From NCBI RefSeq assembly GCF_024346055.1, contig NZ_JAGQCH010000008.1:1-64000 (forward strand): a DNA stretch of 64,000 nucleotides, written 5' to 3'. The notes beneath the pieces are model-generated. The model ran no database searches. It was not told where the DNA came from and was given only the letters and a program-made list of their open reading frames with translations. The position numbers and the translations under genes are program-made. This document shows, piece after piece, positions 28,043-37,982 of the stretch; the stretch's first letter is position 1; each line of letters starts with the position of its first letter. This DNA is from Cyanobium sp. Cruz CV13-4-11 (GTDB lineage Bacteria > Cyanobacteriota > Cyanobacteriia > PCC-6307 > Cyanobiaceae).

Positions 28043-28185
28043 AGTCGTCCGATGACGTCCGCCGCGATGGCGAGCGCCTCGGGCCATCCAGCCACCAGCG
28101 GGGCCGCCGAACCCCCGTCGGGCTCCGGACCAGCCTGGCCACCGTGCTGCTCCACCAGCGCCATCCCCTGCGTACCCCCCATCCG

Positions 28186-30474
28186 ATGAAGTTCACGGTC
28201 GCCGACCTGCTCGACCATCTCTCCACGACCGATGCGGTGGCCCTCGCCAAGCTGGAGAAGTCTCTGGGGCTCACCACCAAGTCCTGCAAGCAGCAGTTGC
28301 GCATCGGGCTGGTGGCCTTGCAGCGGCTGGGGCTGGTGGAGGAGGACGCCGAAGGCCTGCGCTCACGCGACACCCCCGAGTTGATCCCGGCACGCCTGCG
28401 TTGTTCCAGCAAGGGGTTCTGTTTCGCCCTGCGGGACGACGGCGGTGAAGACATCTACATCCGTGACCACCAGCTCAACCACGCCTGGAACGGAGACCGG
28501 GTGCTGGTCCGGATCACCCGTGAGGGGGGCCGGCGCCGCTCCCCGGAAGGGGGGGTCCAGTGCATCCTCGAGCGCCATACCCCCAGCCTGCTGGCCCAGG
28601 TGGAACGCCAGGACGGGCAGCTGGTCGCCGTTCCTCTCGACGACAGGCTGCTGACCTCCGTGGCCCTCACCGAGGACGATGCGGTTCACCTCGACCCGCC
28701 CGAGGAGGCGGTGGTGGAGGTGAAGATCGACCGTTTCCCGGTGGCCCAGTTCGGTCCTGCCGGCCATGTTGCCCGCAGCCTGCCGGTGCATGGCGGTGAG
28801 GCCGCCGACACCGACCTGCTGCTGGCCAAGCACCGCCTGCAGGAACGGCCGGCCTGCCCCCGTACGACCCTGAAGCAGCCCGTCGCCAAGGGCCGTGCCG
28901 ATCTGACCGCCTTGCCGACCTTGCTGCTGGAGGCCTGGGAGGGTGCTGAAGCCCCCGGTCTTCCGGCGGTGTCCCTGGAGGAGCGGGAAGGGGGCTGGCG
29001 GCTGTGGGTGCACAGCCCCGCCATCGCCGAGCGCATCGGCATGGGCAACAGCCTCGATACCTGGTTGCGGGACCAGGGTGAGGCGATCTGTGTGGGACGC
29101 CGCTGGCTTCCCCTGCTCCCCCCGGCCCTGGCCAAGGCCAGCGGTTTCCGTCCTGGTGAAAGCCAGGCGGCCCTCTCGGTGGCCCTGGAGCTGGACGGGG
29201 AGGGGAACCTCGAACACTTCCGCTTCAGCCTGAGCCAGGTCAGCCCCGATGCCCGGGTCGACCGGGCCGCCATGCAGGCCCTGGCCGAGCGCAAGCCCAA
29301 GGCCCGCACCACCCCCGCGCCCCTCAAGGCCCTCAAGGACCACCTGCCCCTGCTGGAGCAGCTGGTGCAGCTGAGTGGCCTGCTGCGCCAGCGGCGGCTG
29401 GCGGCGGGCTCGATCGACCTGGATCTGCCGATGCCCGCGATCGACAGCCTGGGCGACCTCCAGGTGCCCGCGCCGGATGCGGCCCAGCAGGGCTGGCTGG
29501 TGGAACTGCCCGCCGAGGATCCGGTGGCGATCCTGCGGGAAGCCGTCCTGGTCGCCCACCGGGCGCTGGGTCGCCACCTGCTGGCCCTGGAGCTGCCCGC
29601 CCTGTTTGCCCTCAATCCGGCCCCGGAGGCCACCGAGATCAACGACGTGGCCAAGGCGGCCCTGGCCCTGGACATCCCTATGGAGCTCAGCGCCGATGGC
29701 AATGCCAGCGCCGCTGAACTGGCCGCCGTCTTCGCCGCCACCGACCGGGGCCGTCCCCTGCAGCAGCAGCTGCGTGATGCCCTGAGGCCGGTGCAGCTGG
29801 CGCCCGATTCCGGCCCCCACGCCGTGGCCGGTGAGGCGATCGCCCTGGCGCCTTGGTGCTGCCCTGGGCTGCACTACGCCGACCTCTGGAACCAGCAGCT
29901 GCTGGTGACCCTGCTGGTGGATGGCAAGGACCGGCCCAGCGTGCGCCACAAGATCAGCACCGACCTGTCCAGTGACACCTGCCATGGCAGCACCGACTGG
30001 CCCCTGCTCACCCCTGGCCAGCTGGCCCCCTACCAGCAGGGCCTGGAGCATGGTCTGGCCCAGCGCCTCAATGGCCGCAGCCGCTTCCTGCAGGAACTGC
30101 AGTCCGATGCCCTGGCCCTGGCCCAGGCCCGCCACACCGAGCCCCTGGTGGGTCAGACCCTGCCTGGGGTGATCAGTGGCGTCCAGAGCTACGGCTTCTT
30201 CGTCGAGGTCCCCCCATCCCAGGTGGAGGGTCTGGTGCACGTCAGCTCCCTCAAGGACGACTGGTACGAGTACCGCTCCCGCCAGAACCGCCTGGTGGGC
30301 CGCAAGTTCCGTCGCACCTACATGGTGGGGGACGGGGTGGACGTGGAGATCCAGAAGGTCGACGCCCTGCGCCATCAGATTGACCTGGCCGTGCTCCAGC
30401 CCGAAACCTTCGAGCAGGACGGTGACGACGGCGCCACGGACAGCGACCCCTCCCTGCCCGAGAGCGAGGGCTGA
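28186..30474 (+). CDS. zam: RNase II/R-like (Zam-type) protein with a degenerate active site
   Basis: 762 residues from the ATG at 28186. An N-terminal cold-shock-like region (GFCFALRDDGGEDIYIRDHQLNHAWNGD, read in parts) precedes an RNB-like core of about 370 residues and a C-terminal S1 domain (GVISGVQSYGFFVEVP; EGLVHVSSL). The RNB core begins with RADLTALPTLLLE where active enzymes have a run of catalytic aspartates (xARDxDDAV); those residues are not present. The downstream RRYxDL motif is replaced by GLHYADL. Length and layout match the cyanobacterial Zam protein linked to acetazolamide resistance. RNA binding is likely, hydrolysis unlikely. The gene name is by resemblance. Confidence 0.8.
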   Translation: MKFTVADLLDHLSTTDAVALAKLEKSLGLTTKSCKQQLRIGLVALQRLGLVEEDAEGLRSRDTPELIPARLRCSSKGFCFALRDDGGEDIYIRDHQLNHAWNGDRVLVRITREGGRRRSPEGGVQCILERHTPSLLAQVERQDGQLVAVPLDDRLLTSVALTEDDAVHLDPPEEAVVEVKIDRFPVAQFGPAGHVARSLPVHGGEAADTDLLLAKHRLQERPACPRTTLKQPVAKGRADLTALPTLLLEAWEGAEAPGLPAVSLEEREGGWRLWVHSPAIAERIGMGNSLDTWLRDQGEAICVGRRWLPLLPPALAKASGFRPGESQAALSVALELDGEGNLEHFRFSLSQVSPDARVDRAAMQALAERKPKARTTPAPLKALKDHLPLLEQLVQLSGLLRQRRLAAGSIDLDLPMPAIDSLGDLQVPAPDAAQQGWLVELPAEDPVAILREAVLVAHRALGRHLLALELPALFALNPAPEATEINDVAKAALALDIPMELSADGNASAAELAAVFAATDRGRPLQQQLRDALRPVQLAPDSGPHAVAGEAIALAPWCCPGLHYADLWNQQLLVTLLVDGKDRPSVRHKISTDLSSDTCHGSTDWPLLTPGQLAPYQQGLEHGLAQRLNGRSRFLQELQSDALALAQARHTEPLVGQTLPGVISGVQSYGFFVEVPPSQVEGLVHVSSLKDDWYEYRSRQNRLVGRKFRRTYMVGDGVDVEIQKVDALRHQIDLAVLQPETFEQDGDDGATDSDPSLPESEG

Positions 30475-30481
30475 GCCGCCC

Positions 30482-31132
30482 ATGGCGCCTGCCTCGCTTC
30501 CCGTGGTTCTGGCGGTGTCCGGCGCCTCCGCCCAGCCCCTGGCCGAGCGGGCCCTGCAGTTGCTGCTCGAGGACGACCAGTCGGTCGAAATGGTGACCAG
30601 TCGCGGCGCCATTGGCGTCTGGCAGGCGGAGATGGGCCTGCGGGTGCCGTCGGAGCCAGATGCCCAGGAGCGGTTCTGGCGCGATCGCACGGGCTGTACG
30701 ACCGGCCGCCTCCACTGCCATCGCTGGAACGACCAGGCTGCCGCCATCGCCAGCGGCAGCTTCCTCACCCGTGGCATGGTCATCCTGCCGGCCAGCATGG
30801 GCACGGTGGGGAGGATCGCCTCCGGGGTGGCCCTGGATCTGATCGAACGGGCGGCCGATGTCCATCTCAAGGAGGCCCGCCCCCTGGTGATCGCGCCGCG
30901 GGAACTGCCCTGGAACCTGGTGCATCTGCGCAACCTCACCCGCCTGGCTGAGGCCGGTGCCCGCATCGCCCCCCCGGTGCCGGCCTGGTATCACCAACCC
31001 ACCTCGATCGGTGAGATGGTGGACTTCCTGGTGATCCGCGTCTTCGACACCCTGGGCCTCCAGCTGGGTTCCCTGCAGCGCTGGCAGGGGCCCGTGGCCC
31101 GCTCTGCTGCGGACGAAGCCTCCACCATCTGA
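30482..31132 (+). CDS. ubiX: UbiX-type flavin prenyltransferase
   Basis: 216 residues from the ATG at 30482, 7 bp after the RNB gene. The FMN-binding SGASAQPLAERALQLL, the MVILPASMGTVGRIASG segment and REPLNxxHLxNM-type RELPWNLVHLRNLTRL are characteristic. UbiX makes prenylated FMN for UbiD-type decarboxylases, needed in cyanobacteria for quinone synthesis. It lies in a same-strand run with the RNB gene and the small membrane protein that follows. Confidence 0.92.
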   Translation: MAPASLPVVLAVSGASAQPLAERALQLLLEDDQSVEMVTSRGAIGVWQAEMGLRVPSEPDAQERFWRDRTGCTTGRLHCHRWNDQAAAIASGSFLTRGMVILPASMGTVGRIASGVALDLIERAADVHLKEARPLVIAPRELPWNLVHLRNLTRLAEAGARIAPPVPAWYHQPTSIGEMVDFLVIRVFDTLGLQLGSLQRWQGPVARSAADEASTI

Positions 31133-31143
31133 CGCTCCGGACC

Positions 31144-31674
31144 GTGTTGCACCGCCTGTTGCTGCTGCCCCTGCTGTCGCCCTTGCTGGTGACCCTGCTG
31201 GTGGCGGCCCTCAACCCCAGGCCCACCCTGCCCCTGCGGTTGCTCACCTGGCAGTCCCCCGCGTTGCCGATTGGCCTGTGGATGGCCATCGCCGCCGGAG
31301 GAGGTGCGGCCCTGAGCGCCAGCGCCACGGCCCTGGCCCTGCGCCAGGGCGAGCGGCCGTCCCTGCGCCGCACCATCCACCGCCGCCAGGAGCAGGAACC
31401 CTGGACAGCCCCCTGGGGCGGCAGCACCGAGCCGCGATCCACGACGTCCAGGTCGCCCAACGCCGGCGACGCCCCTGCCACCGCGGCTCCAGCCGGCCCC
31501 AGCCGTGCCCCCGGCGAGCCGGCGCCCACGGTTTCGGTGCCCTACCGCGTGCTGCACCGCCCCGAGGGCGGCGCCCCCAGGCCCTTCCGTGCCGAGCCGG
31601 CCGCGGTGCCGCGTTCTGCGGCCGTGGCCAGCGTTGATGACGACTGGGGCGATCGGGATGGTGAGGAGTGGTGA
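31144..31674 (+). CDS. Conserved small membrane protein of unknown function
   Basis: 176 residues from a GTG at 31144, 11 bp after ubiX. Two hydrophobic helices (LLLLPLLSPLLVTLLVAAL and IGLWMAIAAGGGAALSASA) are followed by a long Pro/Ala/Arg-rich hydrophilic tail ending in an acidic WGDRDGEEW. The layout occurs in unnamed picocyanobacterial proteins. The tail probably faces the cytoplasm. No function can be assigned. Confidence 0.7.
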   Translation: MLHRLLLLPLLSPLLVTLLVAALNPRPTLPLRLLTWQSPALPIGLWMAIAAGGGAALSASATALALRQGERPSLRRTIHRRQEQEPWTAPWGGSTEPRSTTSRSPNAGDAPATAAPAGPSRAPGEPAPTVSVPYRVLHRPEGGAPRPFRAEPAAVPRSAAVASVDDDWGDRDGEEW

Positions 31675-31714
31675 GTCCCGTCTCCGCGCACACCTGAGGC
31701 TGGAGGACGCTGCC

Positions 31715-31720
31715 TAAAGT
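31715..31720 (+). promoter_or_regulatory. Putative -10 element before the DUF2996 gene
   Basis: TAAAGT at 31715-31720, 31 bp before the GTG start at 31752, is similar to the sigma-70 -10 consensus. No matching -35 element is obvious. Confidence 0.3.
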
Positions 31721-31751
31721 TCTCGCACCATCGCGCCCAGGGATCGCTCCG

Positions 31752-32216
31752 GTGACCGAGACCCCCAGCAACACGCCCGATCCCGTCGCCACCTCGCCCG
31801 AGGCGAAGACCGCCCCGCCGGAGGCGAAGGCAGCTGCGCCGAAGGCGAAGCCCCCCGCCCCTGAGGACAAGCCATTCGACGCGTTCGTGCCGGAGCTGCT
31901 GCTGCCGGCCCTGATCAAGGAGATCCAGGCCTACGGCGGTCCCTCCCCGGAGCTGGTCTTCGAGCAGGGCGCCATGCCCGTGGTCGGGGCCGACTGCTGG
32001 ATGGTCCGCGGCAAGCTTCCCGGCGAGCGACGCTTCTGGCTCTGCTTCACCCGGCCGGACATCAGCTCCGCCAAGACCATCGCCCTGACGGAAGGGGGGG
32101 GCAGCCCCAGCCTGCTGGAGTCGTTCCTGATCGATGAGAAGAAGATGACCCTCCAGCTGCTGGTGTCACGGGTCGTGCAGCGCCTCAACGGCCAGAAGTG
32201 GCTCGGCCCCAACTGA
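31752..32216 (+). CDS. DUF2996 family protein
   Basis: 154 residues from a GTG. An N-terminal region of about 40 residues is built of Ala/Pro/Lys repeats (EAKTAPPEAKAAAPKAK). The conserved domain follows with FDAFVPELLLPALIKEI, a GERRFWLCF strand and LTLQLL-type MTLQLLVSRVV. DUF2996 is restricted to cyanobacteria and chloroplasts; the plant relative (LPA3) assists photosystem II assembly. A similar role here is inference. It stands alone just upstream of acsF. Confidence 0.82.
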   Translation: MTETPSNTPDPVATSPEAKTAPPEAKAAAPKAKPPAPEDKPFDAFVPELLLPALIKEIQAYGGPSPELVFEQGAMPVVGADCWMVRGKLPGERRFWLCFTRPDISSAKTIALTEGGGSPSLLESFLIDEKKMTLQLLVSRVVQRLNGQKWLGPN

Positions 32217-32284
32217 GCTCCCGAACCCTTCGCTGTCTTCACATCCGCGGCTTCACATCCGGACCGATCGCGGGGATCGATGCC

Positions 32285-32290
32285 TACGAT
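32285..32290 (+). promoter_or_regulatory. Putative -10 element of acsF
   Basis: TACGAT at 32285-32290 is 31 bp before the acsF ATG in a 104-bp intergenic gap. Called by consensus similarity and position. Confidence 0.35.
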
Positions 32291-32320
32291 GGCGACCGAG
32301 CTCTCTGAACGTCCAGCGCG

Positions 32321-33412
32321 ATGGTGCCTCCCACCACCCAAGCCCCCACCGCCCCCCGGGTGGGCACCCCGGATGCCCCGGCCATCAAGGACCCGGTGAA
32401 GGACACGATCCTCACCCCGCGCTTCTACACCACGGATTTCGACGCCATGGCGGCGATGGATCTGCGGCCCAACGAGGTGGAACTGGAGGCGATCTGCGAG
32501 GAGTTCCGCAAGGACTACAACCGCCACCACTTCGTCCGCGACGGCCAGTTCGAAGGCGCCGCCGACAAACTCGACCCCGAAACCCGCCGGGTGTTCGTCG
32601 AGTTCCTCGAGCAGAGCTGCACCTCGGAGTTCTCGGGCTTCCTGCTTTACAAGGAGCTCAGCCGCCGCATCAAGGAGCGCAACCCCCTGCTGGCGGAATG
32701 CTTCGCCCACATGGCCCGCGATGAGGCCCGCCATGCCGGCTTCCTGAACAAGTCGATGGCTGACTTCGGCCTGCAGCTCGACCTGGGCTTCCTGACGGCC
32801 ACCAAGGCCTACACCCACTTCCAGCCCAAGTTCATCTTCTACGCCACCTATCTCTCCGAGAAGATCGGCTACTGGCGCTACATCGCCATTTACCGCCATC
32901 TGGAGCAACATCCTGAAAGCAAGATCTTCCCGATCTTCAACTTCTTCGAGAACTGGTGCCAGGACGAAAACCGCCACGGCGACTTCTTCGACGCCCTGAT
33001 GAAGGCCCAGCCGGACACGGTGCGTGGCTTCACGGCCCGCCTCTGGTGCCGTTTCTTCCTGCTGGCCGTGTTCGCCACCATGTACGTGCGTGACGTGGCC
33101 CGCAAGGAGTTCTATGAGGCCCTCGGGCTCGATGCCCGCACCTACGACAAGTACGTGATCGCCAAGACCAACGAAACCTCCGCCCGGGTGTTCCCCGTGG
33201 TGCTCAATGTCGAGCATCCCGAGTTCTACGAGCGGCTCGAGAAACTGGTGCAGAACAATGCCGCCCTCGATCGGGCCGACCGTTCCGGCGCCCCGGCACC
33301 GGTGCGTGCCCTGCGCAAACTGCCCCACTGGCTCGGCAACGGTGTCCAGATGGCGCGCCTGTTCCTGATGGCACCGATCCGCAGCGAGCGCTTCCAGCCC
33401 GCCGTGCGCTGA
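32321..33412 (+). CDS. acsF: Mg-protoporphyrin IX monomethyl ester oxidative cyclase AcsF
   Basis: 363 residues, full length. It is a ferritin-like di-iron enzyme: carboxylate/histidine ligands appear in [27 protein letters not shown] and [14 protein letters not shown]. It forms the isocyclic ring of chlorophyll using oxygen, acting at the thylakoid or plasma membrane with Ycf54. [18 protein letters not shown] near the C-terminus is typical. The oxygen-dependent form confirms an oxygenic phototroph. It has its own promoter region. Confidence 0.96.
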   Translation: MVPPTTQAPTAPRVGTPDAPAIKDPVKDTILTPRFYTTDFDAMAAMDLRPNEVELEAICEEFRKDYNRHHFVRDGQFEGAADKLDPETRRVFVEFLEQSCTSEFSGFLLYKELSRRIKERNPLLAECFAHMARDEARHAGFLNKSMADFGLQLDLGFLTATKAYTHFQPKFIFYATYLSEKIGYWRYIAIYRHLEQHPESKIFPIFNFFENWCQDENRHGDFFDALMKAQPDTVRGFTARLWCRFFLLAVFATMYVRDVARKEFYEALGLDARTYDKYVIAKTNETSARVFPVVLNVEHPEFYERLEKLVQNNAALDRADRSGAPAPVRALRKLPHWLGNGVQMARLFLMAPIRSERFQPAVR

Positions 33413-33451
33413 GCTGACCCGCCAGAATCGGCCCAGTTCTTCCTTCGCCGC

Positions 33452-34912
33452 TTGGTCGTCTCCCCTCCCACCGGCACCCTTGCCACCACCGAGCGGTCCG
33501 CCTCTCCGGCAGCTCTCGGTGATCCGGCCTGGCGGTCTGTCCTGGAACCCCTTCTGGCCGGTGGCCGGTCGGCCGGGGCCGACCTAGTGGAGGTGTTCCT
33601 AGAGCGTTCCGACCACCTCGGCCTGCTCGCCGAGCAGGACAGCATCACCAGCGTCAGCCCCGCCTTCGGTGCCGGCGCCGGACTGCGGGTGTTCCTGGGA
33701 GATCGCGACGGCTTCGTTTCCACCAACGATCTGAGCGCCGTCGGCCTGCGGGCCGCCCTGGAGCAGGCCCTCGGCATGCTGGGGCTGGTGCTGCCGGTGC
33801 AGGCCGGTGGCGGCTTCGATGGCCTGCCGGAGCTGCGGGATTTCGCCGCCACCAAGGAGGGCTGGCTGCAGGCCTGTCCGTCCCTGGCCGAGGCCACCAG
33901 TCGTCTGCTGGAGGGCACCGACCGGCTCCAGGCCCATGGCCAGCACCTGCAGGTGCGCCGGGGCAGCTACGCCCGCGACTGGCAGGAGGTCTTGGTGGCC
34001 GCCAGTGACGGCACCTTCGCCCGCGATGTGCGCCTGCACCAGTCGGTGGGTCTGAACGTGCTGGCCGCCGACGGCGACCACCGGGCCAGCCTGGGACGCC
34101 GCTACGGCACCTCCGACAGCCCTGACGACCTGCGCCGCTGGGATGCGGAAGCCGCCGCCGTCGATGTCTGCAGCAGCGCCGGCACGATGCTATATGCCGA
34201 TTACGTCGAGGCCGGCCAGTTCCCCGTCGTGCTGGCCAACCGCTTCGGTGGTGTGATCTTCCACGAGGCCTGCGGCCACCTGCTGGAAACCACCCAGGTG
34301 GAGCGGGCCACCACCCCCTTCGCCGAGATGGTCGGCCAGCCCATTGCCCATCCCTCCCTCACCGCCATCGACGAGGGTCTCACCGCCGCTGCCTTCGGCT
34401 CCATGTCCATGGACGACGAGGGCATGGAGCCCCAGCGCACGGTGTTGATCGAAAACGGCATCCTGCAGCGCTTCCTCAGCGACCGGGCCGGCGAACGCCG
34501 CACCGGCCATCCCCGCACCGGCAGCGGCCGCCGCCAGAGCCACGCCTTCGCCGCCGCCAGCCGCATGCGCAACACCTTCATCGCCGCTGGCCCCCACACG
34601 CCTGAGGAGTTGATCGCCTCCGTCGACCGGGGCCTCTATTGCAAGTCGATGGGTGGTGGCAGTGTCGGTCCCACCGGGCAGTTCAACTTCGCCGTTGAGG
34701 AGGGCTACCTGATCGAGAACGGAACCCTCACCAAGCCGGTGAAGGGGGCCACCCTGATCGGGGATGCCAAGGAGGTGATGCCCAGAATTTCGATGTGCGC
34801 CAACGATCTGGAACTGGCTGCCGGCTTCTGCGGTTCGGTCAGCGGCAGCATCTTTGTCACGGTGGGTCAGCCCCACATCAAGGTTGACACCATCACCGTG
34901 GGAGGACGCTGA
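33452..34912 (+). CDS. tldD: Metalloprotease TldD
   Basis: 486 residues from a TTG at 33452; the conserved part begins around residue 25. The zinc site [11 protein letters not shown] (HExxxH) is intact, with GSMSMDDEG downstream and the C-terminal GNGRG-like [14 protein letters not shown]. TldD and TldE form a heterodimeric protease that unwinds and trims unfolded peptides and in other bacteria matures microcins and processes CcdA. tldE begins 2 bp after the stop. Confidence 0.94.
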   Translation: MVVSPPTGTLATTERSASPAALGDPAWRSVLEPLLAGGRSAGADLVEVFLERSDHLGLLAEQDSITSVSPAFGAGAGLRVFLGDRDGFVSTNDLSAVGLRAALEQALGMLGLVLPVQAGGGFDGLPELRDFAATKEGWLQACPSLAEATSRLLEGTDRLQAHGQHLQVRRGSYARDWQEVLVAASDGTFARDVRLHQSVGLNVLAADGDHRASLGRRYGTSDSPDDLRRWDAEAAAVDVCSSAGTMLYADYVEAGQFPVVLANRFGGVIFHEACGHLLETTQVERATTPFAEMVGQPIAHPSLTAIDEGLTAAAFGSMSMDDEGMEPQRTVLIENGILQRFLSDRAGERRTGHPRTGSGRRQSHAFAAASRMRNTFIAAGPHTPEELIASVDRGLYCKSMGGGSVGPTGQFNFAVEEGYLIENGTLTKPVKGATLIGDAKEVMPRISMCANDLELAAGFCGSVSGSIFVTVGQPHIKVDTITVGGR

Positions 34913-34914
34913 CC

Positions 34915-36312
34915 ATGGAAAGCACCGAATCGCTCACAGCCAGCCTCGACGCCGAGGTGCTGCGCCAACGGCTCGCCAGCCTGGCCCAGGCCGAGGGCGT
35001 CAGGCGCTGGGACCTGGGCGCCTCCTGCAGCTCCGACACCTCCGTGCAGGTCGACCGGGGTGAGGCCAAGCAGATGAAGGGTGCCCAGCGCAGTGCCATC
35101 ACCTTGCGGGTCTGGAACGACGACGGTCTGGTGGGCATCACCAGCACCTCCGACCTCTCCGATGCCGGCCTGGCCCGGGCCCTGGCCGGCGCCCGCGACG
35201 CCAGTGCCTACGGCAACGTCGATGAGATCCCCGATTTCTCTCCCCTGGCAACCGCCCCGCTGCCGGAGCTGGAGCAGCCCCTCAGCACACCGCTCAGCAT
35301 CCTCACCCTGCTCGACACCCTGCGGGACGCGGAACGCGACCTGCTCGGCCGCCATCCGGCCATCGGCACGGTCCCCTACAACGGCCTGGCCCAGCGCAGC
35401 AGCGACCGGCTCTACATCAACAGCGATGGCGCCTGCCGCCAGCAGCGGCTGAGCACGGCCTCCCTCTACCTCTACGCCCGAGCCGAGGAGGCGGGCCGCA
35501 AACCCCGCAGCAGCGGTGCGGTGCGGCTGGCCTACGGCGCCGCCGACCTGGATGTGGCCGGCTGCGTGCAGGAGGCGGCGGAGCGCACCATCGCCCACCT
35601 CGATTACGCCCCCATCGCCACCGGCCGCTACACCTGCGTCTTCAGTCCGGAGGCTTTCCTCGATCTGATCGGCGCCTTCAGCAGTCTGTTCAATGCCCGT
35701 GCCGTGCTGGATGGTGTCAGCCTCAGCCGGCGCGAGTCCCTCGGCGAGCAGCTGGCCGTCCCTTTCCTCTCCCTGCACGACAACGGCCTGCACCCGGCCA
35801 ACGTGGGCGCGGCCGCCTTCGACGGGGAGGGCACCCCCACCTGTCGTCTGTCGCTGCTGGAGGGCGGCGTGCTGCGTCATTTCCTCCACTCGGAGGCCAC
35901 GGCCCGGGCCTTCGGGGTGTCCCCCACCGGCCATGCGGGCCTCGGGGCCAAGGTCTCGGTGGGCCCCGACTGGTTCGAGATCGGCCCCACCCCCGGCAGT
36001 GGCGGTGGTGCGCCCGGTCTGGACCGCTTCGCGGCCGGTGCCAGCGGCGACGACCGTGGCCTGGTGGTGATCGATTCCCTCTCGGCCCTCCATGCCGGTG
36101 TCAAGGCCAGCCAGGGCTCCTTCTCCCTCCCCTTCGATGGCTGGTTGGTACAGGACGGTGTCCCCCGCTCCATAGAGGCCGCCACCGTCGCCGGTGACAT
36201 CCGCACCCTGCTCAAGGCCATCCTCGGTTTCGAGGGTCCGGCCAAGGTAACCCCCGATGGCCTCTGCCCCCACGTCTGGGTGGAGGGTCTCTCGATCACC
36301 GGCGACGCTTGA
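34915..36312 (+). CDS. tldE: TldE/PmbA, partner of TldD
   Basis: 465 residues. It has the TldD/PmbA fold but lacks the HExxxH zinc site, as expected of the non-catalytic partner; VQVDRGEAKQM, YNGLAQRSSDR and the C-terminal HVWVEGLSITGD are family-like. It is immediately downstream of tldD, so the pair is an operon. The TTG of fmt overlaps its stop. Confidence 0.93.
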   Translation: MESTESLTASLDAEVLRQRLASLAQAEGVRRWDLGASCSSDTSVQVDRGEAKQMKGAQRSAITLRVWNDDGLVGITSTSDLSDAGLARALAGARDASAYGNVDEIPDFSPLATAPLPELEQPLSTPLSILTLLDTLRDAERDLLGRHPAIGTVPYNGLAQRSSDRLYINSDGACRQQRLSTASLYLYARAEEAGRKPRSSGAVRLAYGAADLDVAGCVQEAAERTIAHLDYAPIATGRYTCVFSPEAFLDLIGAFSSLFNARAVLDGVSLSRRESLGEQLAVPFLSLHDNGLHPANVGAAAFDGEGTPTCRLSLLEGGVLRHFLHSEATARAFGVSPTGHAGLGAKVSVGPDWFEIGPTPGSGGGAPGLDRFAAGASGDDRGLVVIDSLSALHAGVKASQGSFSLPFDGWLVQDGVPRSIEAATVAGDIRTLLKAILGFEGPAKVTPDGLCPHVWVEGLSITGDA

Positions 36313-37340
36313 AGATCCTGTTCTGGGGCACCCCGGCCTACGCCGTGGCCAGCCTCGATGCCCTTCTGCAGGCCGGCCATGGGCTGGTGGGCGTGGTCAG
36401 CCAGCCCGATCGCCGACGCGGCCGGGGCAAGTCCCTGGTGGCCTCGGCCGTCAAGCAGCGGGCCCTGGAGCTGGCTCTGCCGGTGTTCACCCCCGAGCGC
36501 ATTCGCCGGGATCTGGCCTGCCAGCAGGAGCTGGCGGCCCTGGGGGCCGACGTCTCGGTGGTGGTGGCCTTCGGCCAGATCCTGCCGCCGGCCGTGCTGA
36601 CCCAGCCCCCCCTGGGCTGCTGGAACGGCCATGGCTCCCTGCTGCCCCGCTGGCGGGGTGCGGCCCCGATCCAATGGGCCCTGCTGGAGGGGGACACCGA
36701 AACCGGTGTCGGCATCATGGCGATGGAAGAGGGCCTCGACACCGGCCCGGTGCTGCTGGAGCGGCGCCTACCCATCCCCCTGCTGCAGAACGCCGGCCAG
36801 CTGGGGGAGCGGCTGGCCCGGCTCACCGCCGAGCTGCTGGTGGAGGCCCTGCCGCGGATCGAGGCGGCGGGCCCCGGAGCGGAGGCGGAGCGCCTTGTCC
36901 GTCTCGGGGTGCGGCGCCAGGCCGGCGACCCCAGCCATGCCCGTCAGCTCACCAAGGAGGACACCCTGGTGCACTGGGACGCCTCCGCCCTGGCCATTCA
37001 CCGCCGGGTGATGGGGCTCCATCCCCAGGCGTCCTGCTCCTGGGGGGCCGAGCGGCTGAAGCTTCTGGCCACCGAACCCCTGGTGAGCCGCCTTGCCGAC
37101 CAGCTCACACCGGTCGGCGCCGCCCTGGCGGCCCGCCTGGGCGGGAAGGCCACACCAGCGGTGGCCCCAGGCACCGTGCTCGAGCTGGTGGAGGGGGAGG
37201 GGCTGGTGCTGGCCAGCGGCGGCTGCCCCGTGCTGCTGCGCCAGGCCCAGCTGCCGGGACGCCGGGCCAGCGAGGGTCAGGCCCTGATCCAGCAACTGGG
37301 ACTGGTTCCTGGTCAACGCATCGGTGTAAATACCCCCTGA
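36309..37340 (+). CDS. fmt: Methionyl-tRNA formyltransferase
   Basis: 343 residues, slightly longer than the usual 310-330, from a TTG overlapping the tldE stop. The formyltetrahydrofolate domain shows LFWGTPAYAVASL and HGSLLPRWRGAAPIQWALLEGD with the catalytic His and the downstream Asp in EEGLDTGP. The C-terminal OB-like tRNA-binding domain follows. It formylates initiator Met-tRNA. In this arrangement it is translationally coupled to tldE. Confidence 0.94.
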   Translation: MKILFWGTPAYAVASLDALLQAGHGLVGVVSQPDRRRGRGKSLVASAVKQRALELALPVFTPERIRRDLACQQELAALGADVSVVVAFGQILPPAVLTQPPLGCWNGHGSLLPRWRGAAPIQWALLEGDTETGVGIMAMEEGLDTGPVLLERRLPIPLLQNAGQLGERLARLTAELLVEALPRIEAAGPGAEAERLVRLGVRRQAGDPSHARQLTKEDTLVHWDASALAIHRRVMGLHPQASCSWGAERLKLLATEPLVSRLADQLTPVGAALAARLGGKATPAVAPGTVLELVEGEGLVLASGGCPVLLRQAQLPGRRASEGQALIQQLGLVPGQRIGVNTP

Positions 37341-37448
37341 AGTCCCCTTTCGGCAACAACGGTTGACGTTTTGTTCCCTTCGGGTCGTCTCAGCTTTGGA
37401 CAGGAGCTGGAGGGGTTAGACCAAATCCAGTGACCGGATGGGGATGCC

Positions 37449-37646
37449 ATGGCCAACGACCTTTCCTTCGTTAACAGCACCGGCTCGGGATGCCAGATCT
37501 TCCGGGATCGGCAGGGGTGCTACGTGGTGAGTCACGCGCTCAGGCCTGGCCAGCGGGCGATCCGCCCGACCCTGGCCGGCGCCTACGCGGCCTGCCAGGG
37601 ATGGGAGCCCCGCCTCCAGGAGGAAACAGCCACTGGGGGTGGATGA
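37449..37646 (+). CDS. Small hypothetical protein
   Basis: 65 residues starting MANDLSFVNS, with FRDRQGCYVVSHALRPGQRAI in the middle. A possible -10 (TTAGAC at 37416-37421) lies 28 bp upstream. It has no membrane segment. The sequence looks protein-like rather than a random G/C-rich frame, but I do not recognise a family. Confidence 0.5.
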   Translation: MANDLSFVNSTGSGCQIFRDRQGCYVVSHALRPGQRAIRPTLAGAYAACQGWEPRLQEETATGGG

Positions 37647-37683
37647 GACGGCCGGGGCCGCTCCAGTGGTAAGCAGGGCAGGC

Positions 37684-37893
37684 TCAGCCTGCGGTGCCGC
37701 TGCTGGACGCGAGCTCCTCGGGCTGGCGACGGTGTAGCTCGTGCAGCCCTTCCAGCTGGTTGTGCACCGCCACCAGCTGATCACGGATGTGGCGGCTGTT
37801 GTCGATGCGCTCCAGGGCAAGGAGCATGCCTTCGATCTGCGCCTTGCAGTCGATCAGCACGCGGCACTGGGTGGATCCGGGTTCGTAGGGCAT
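37684..37893 (-). CDS. Small helical hypothetical protein
   Basis: 69 residues, MPYEPGSTQCRVL then a helix-rich stretch (AQIEGMLLALERIDN; RDQLVAVHNQLEGLHEL) with heptad-like leucines suggesting a short coiled coil. The pattern is protein-like on this strand and the antisense frame is not. No function is known. It is 90 bp downstream of the DEAD-box gene, on the same strand, so co-transcription is possible. Confidence 0.6.
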   Translation of the reverse strand: MPYEPGSTQCRVLIDCKAQIEGMLLALERIDNSRHIRDQLVAVHNQLEGLHELHRRQPEELASSSGTAG

Positions 37894-37982
37894 GTCGGAA
37901 GGAGGCAGATCCTCAGTTCAACGTAGGGCGGCAGCGGAGGTTGTCACAACCATTGCCGTTCCCCCGCTGGGCGCTTGCTGGA

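Noticed and set aside
28363-30966. 867-codon minus-strand open frame opposite the RNB gene and ubiX
   Set aside because: Shadow frame with biased composition and no domain.
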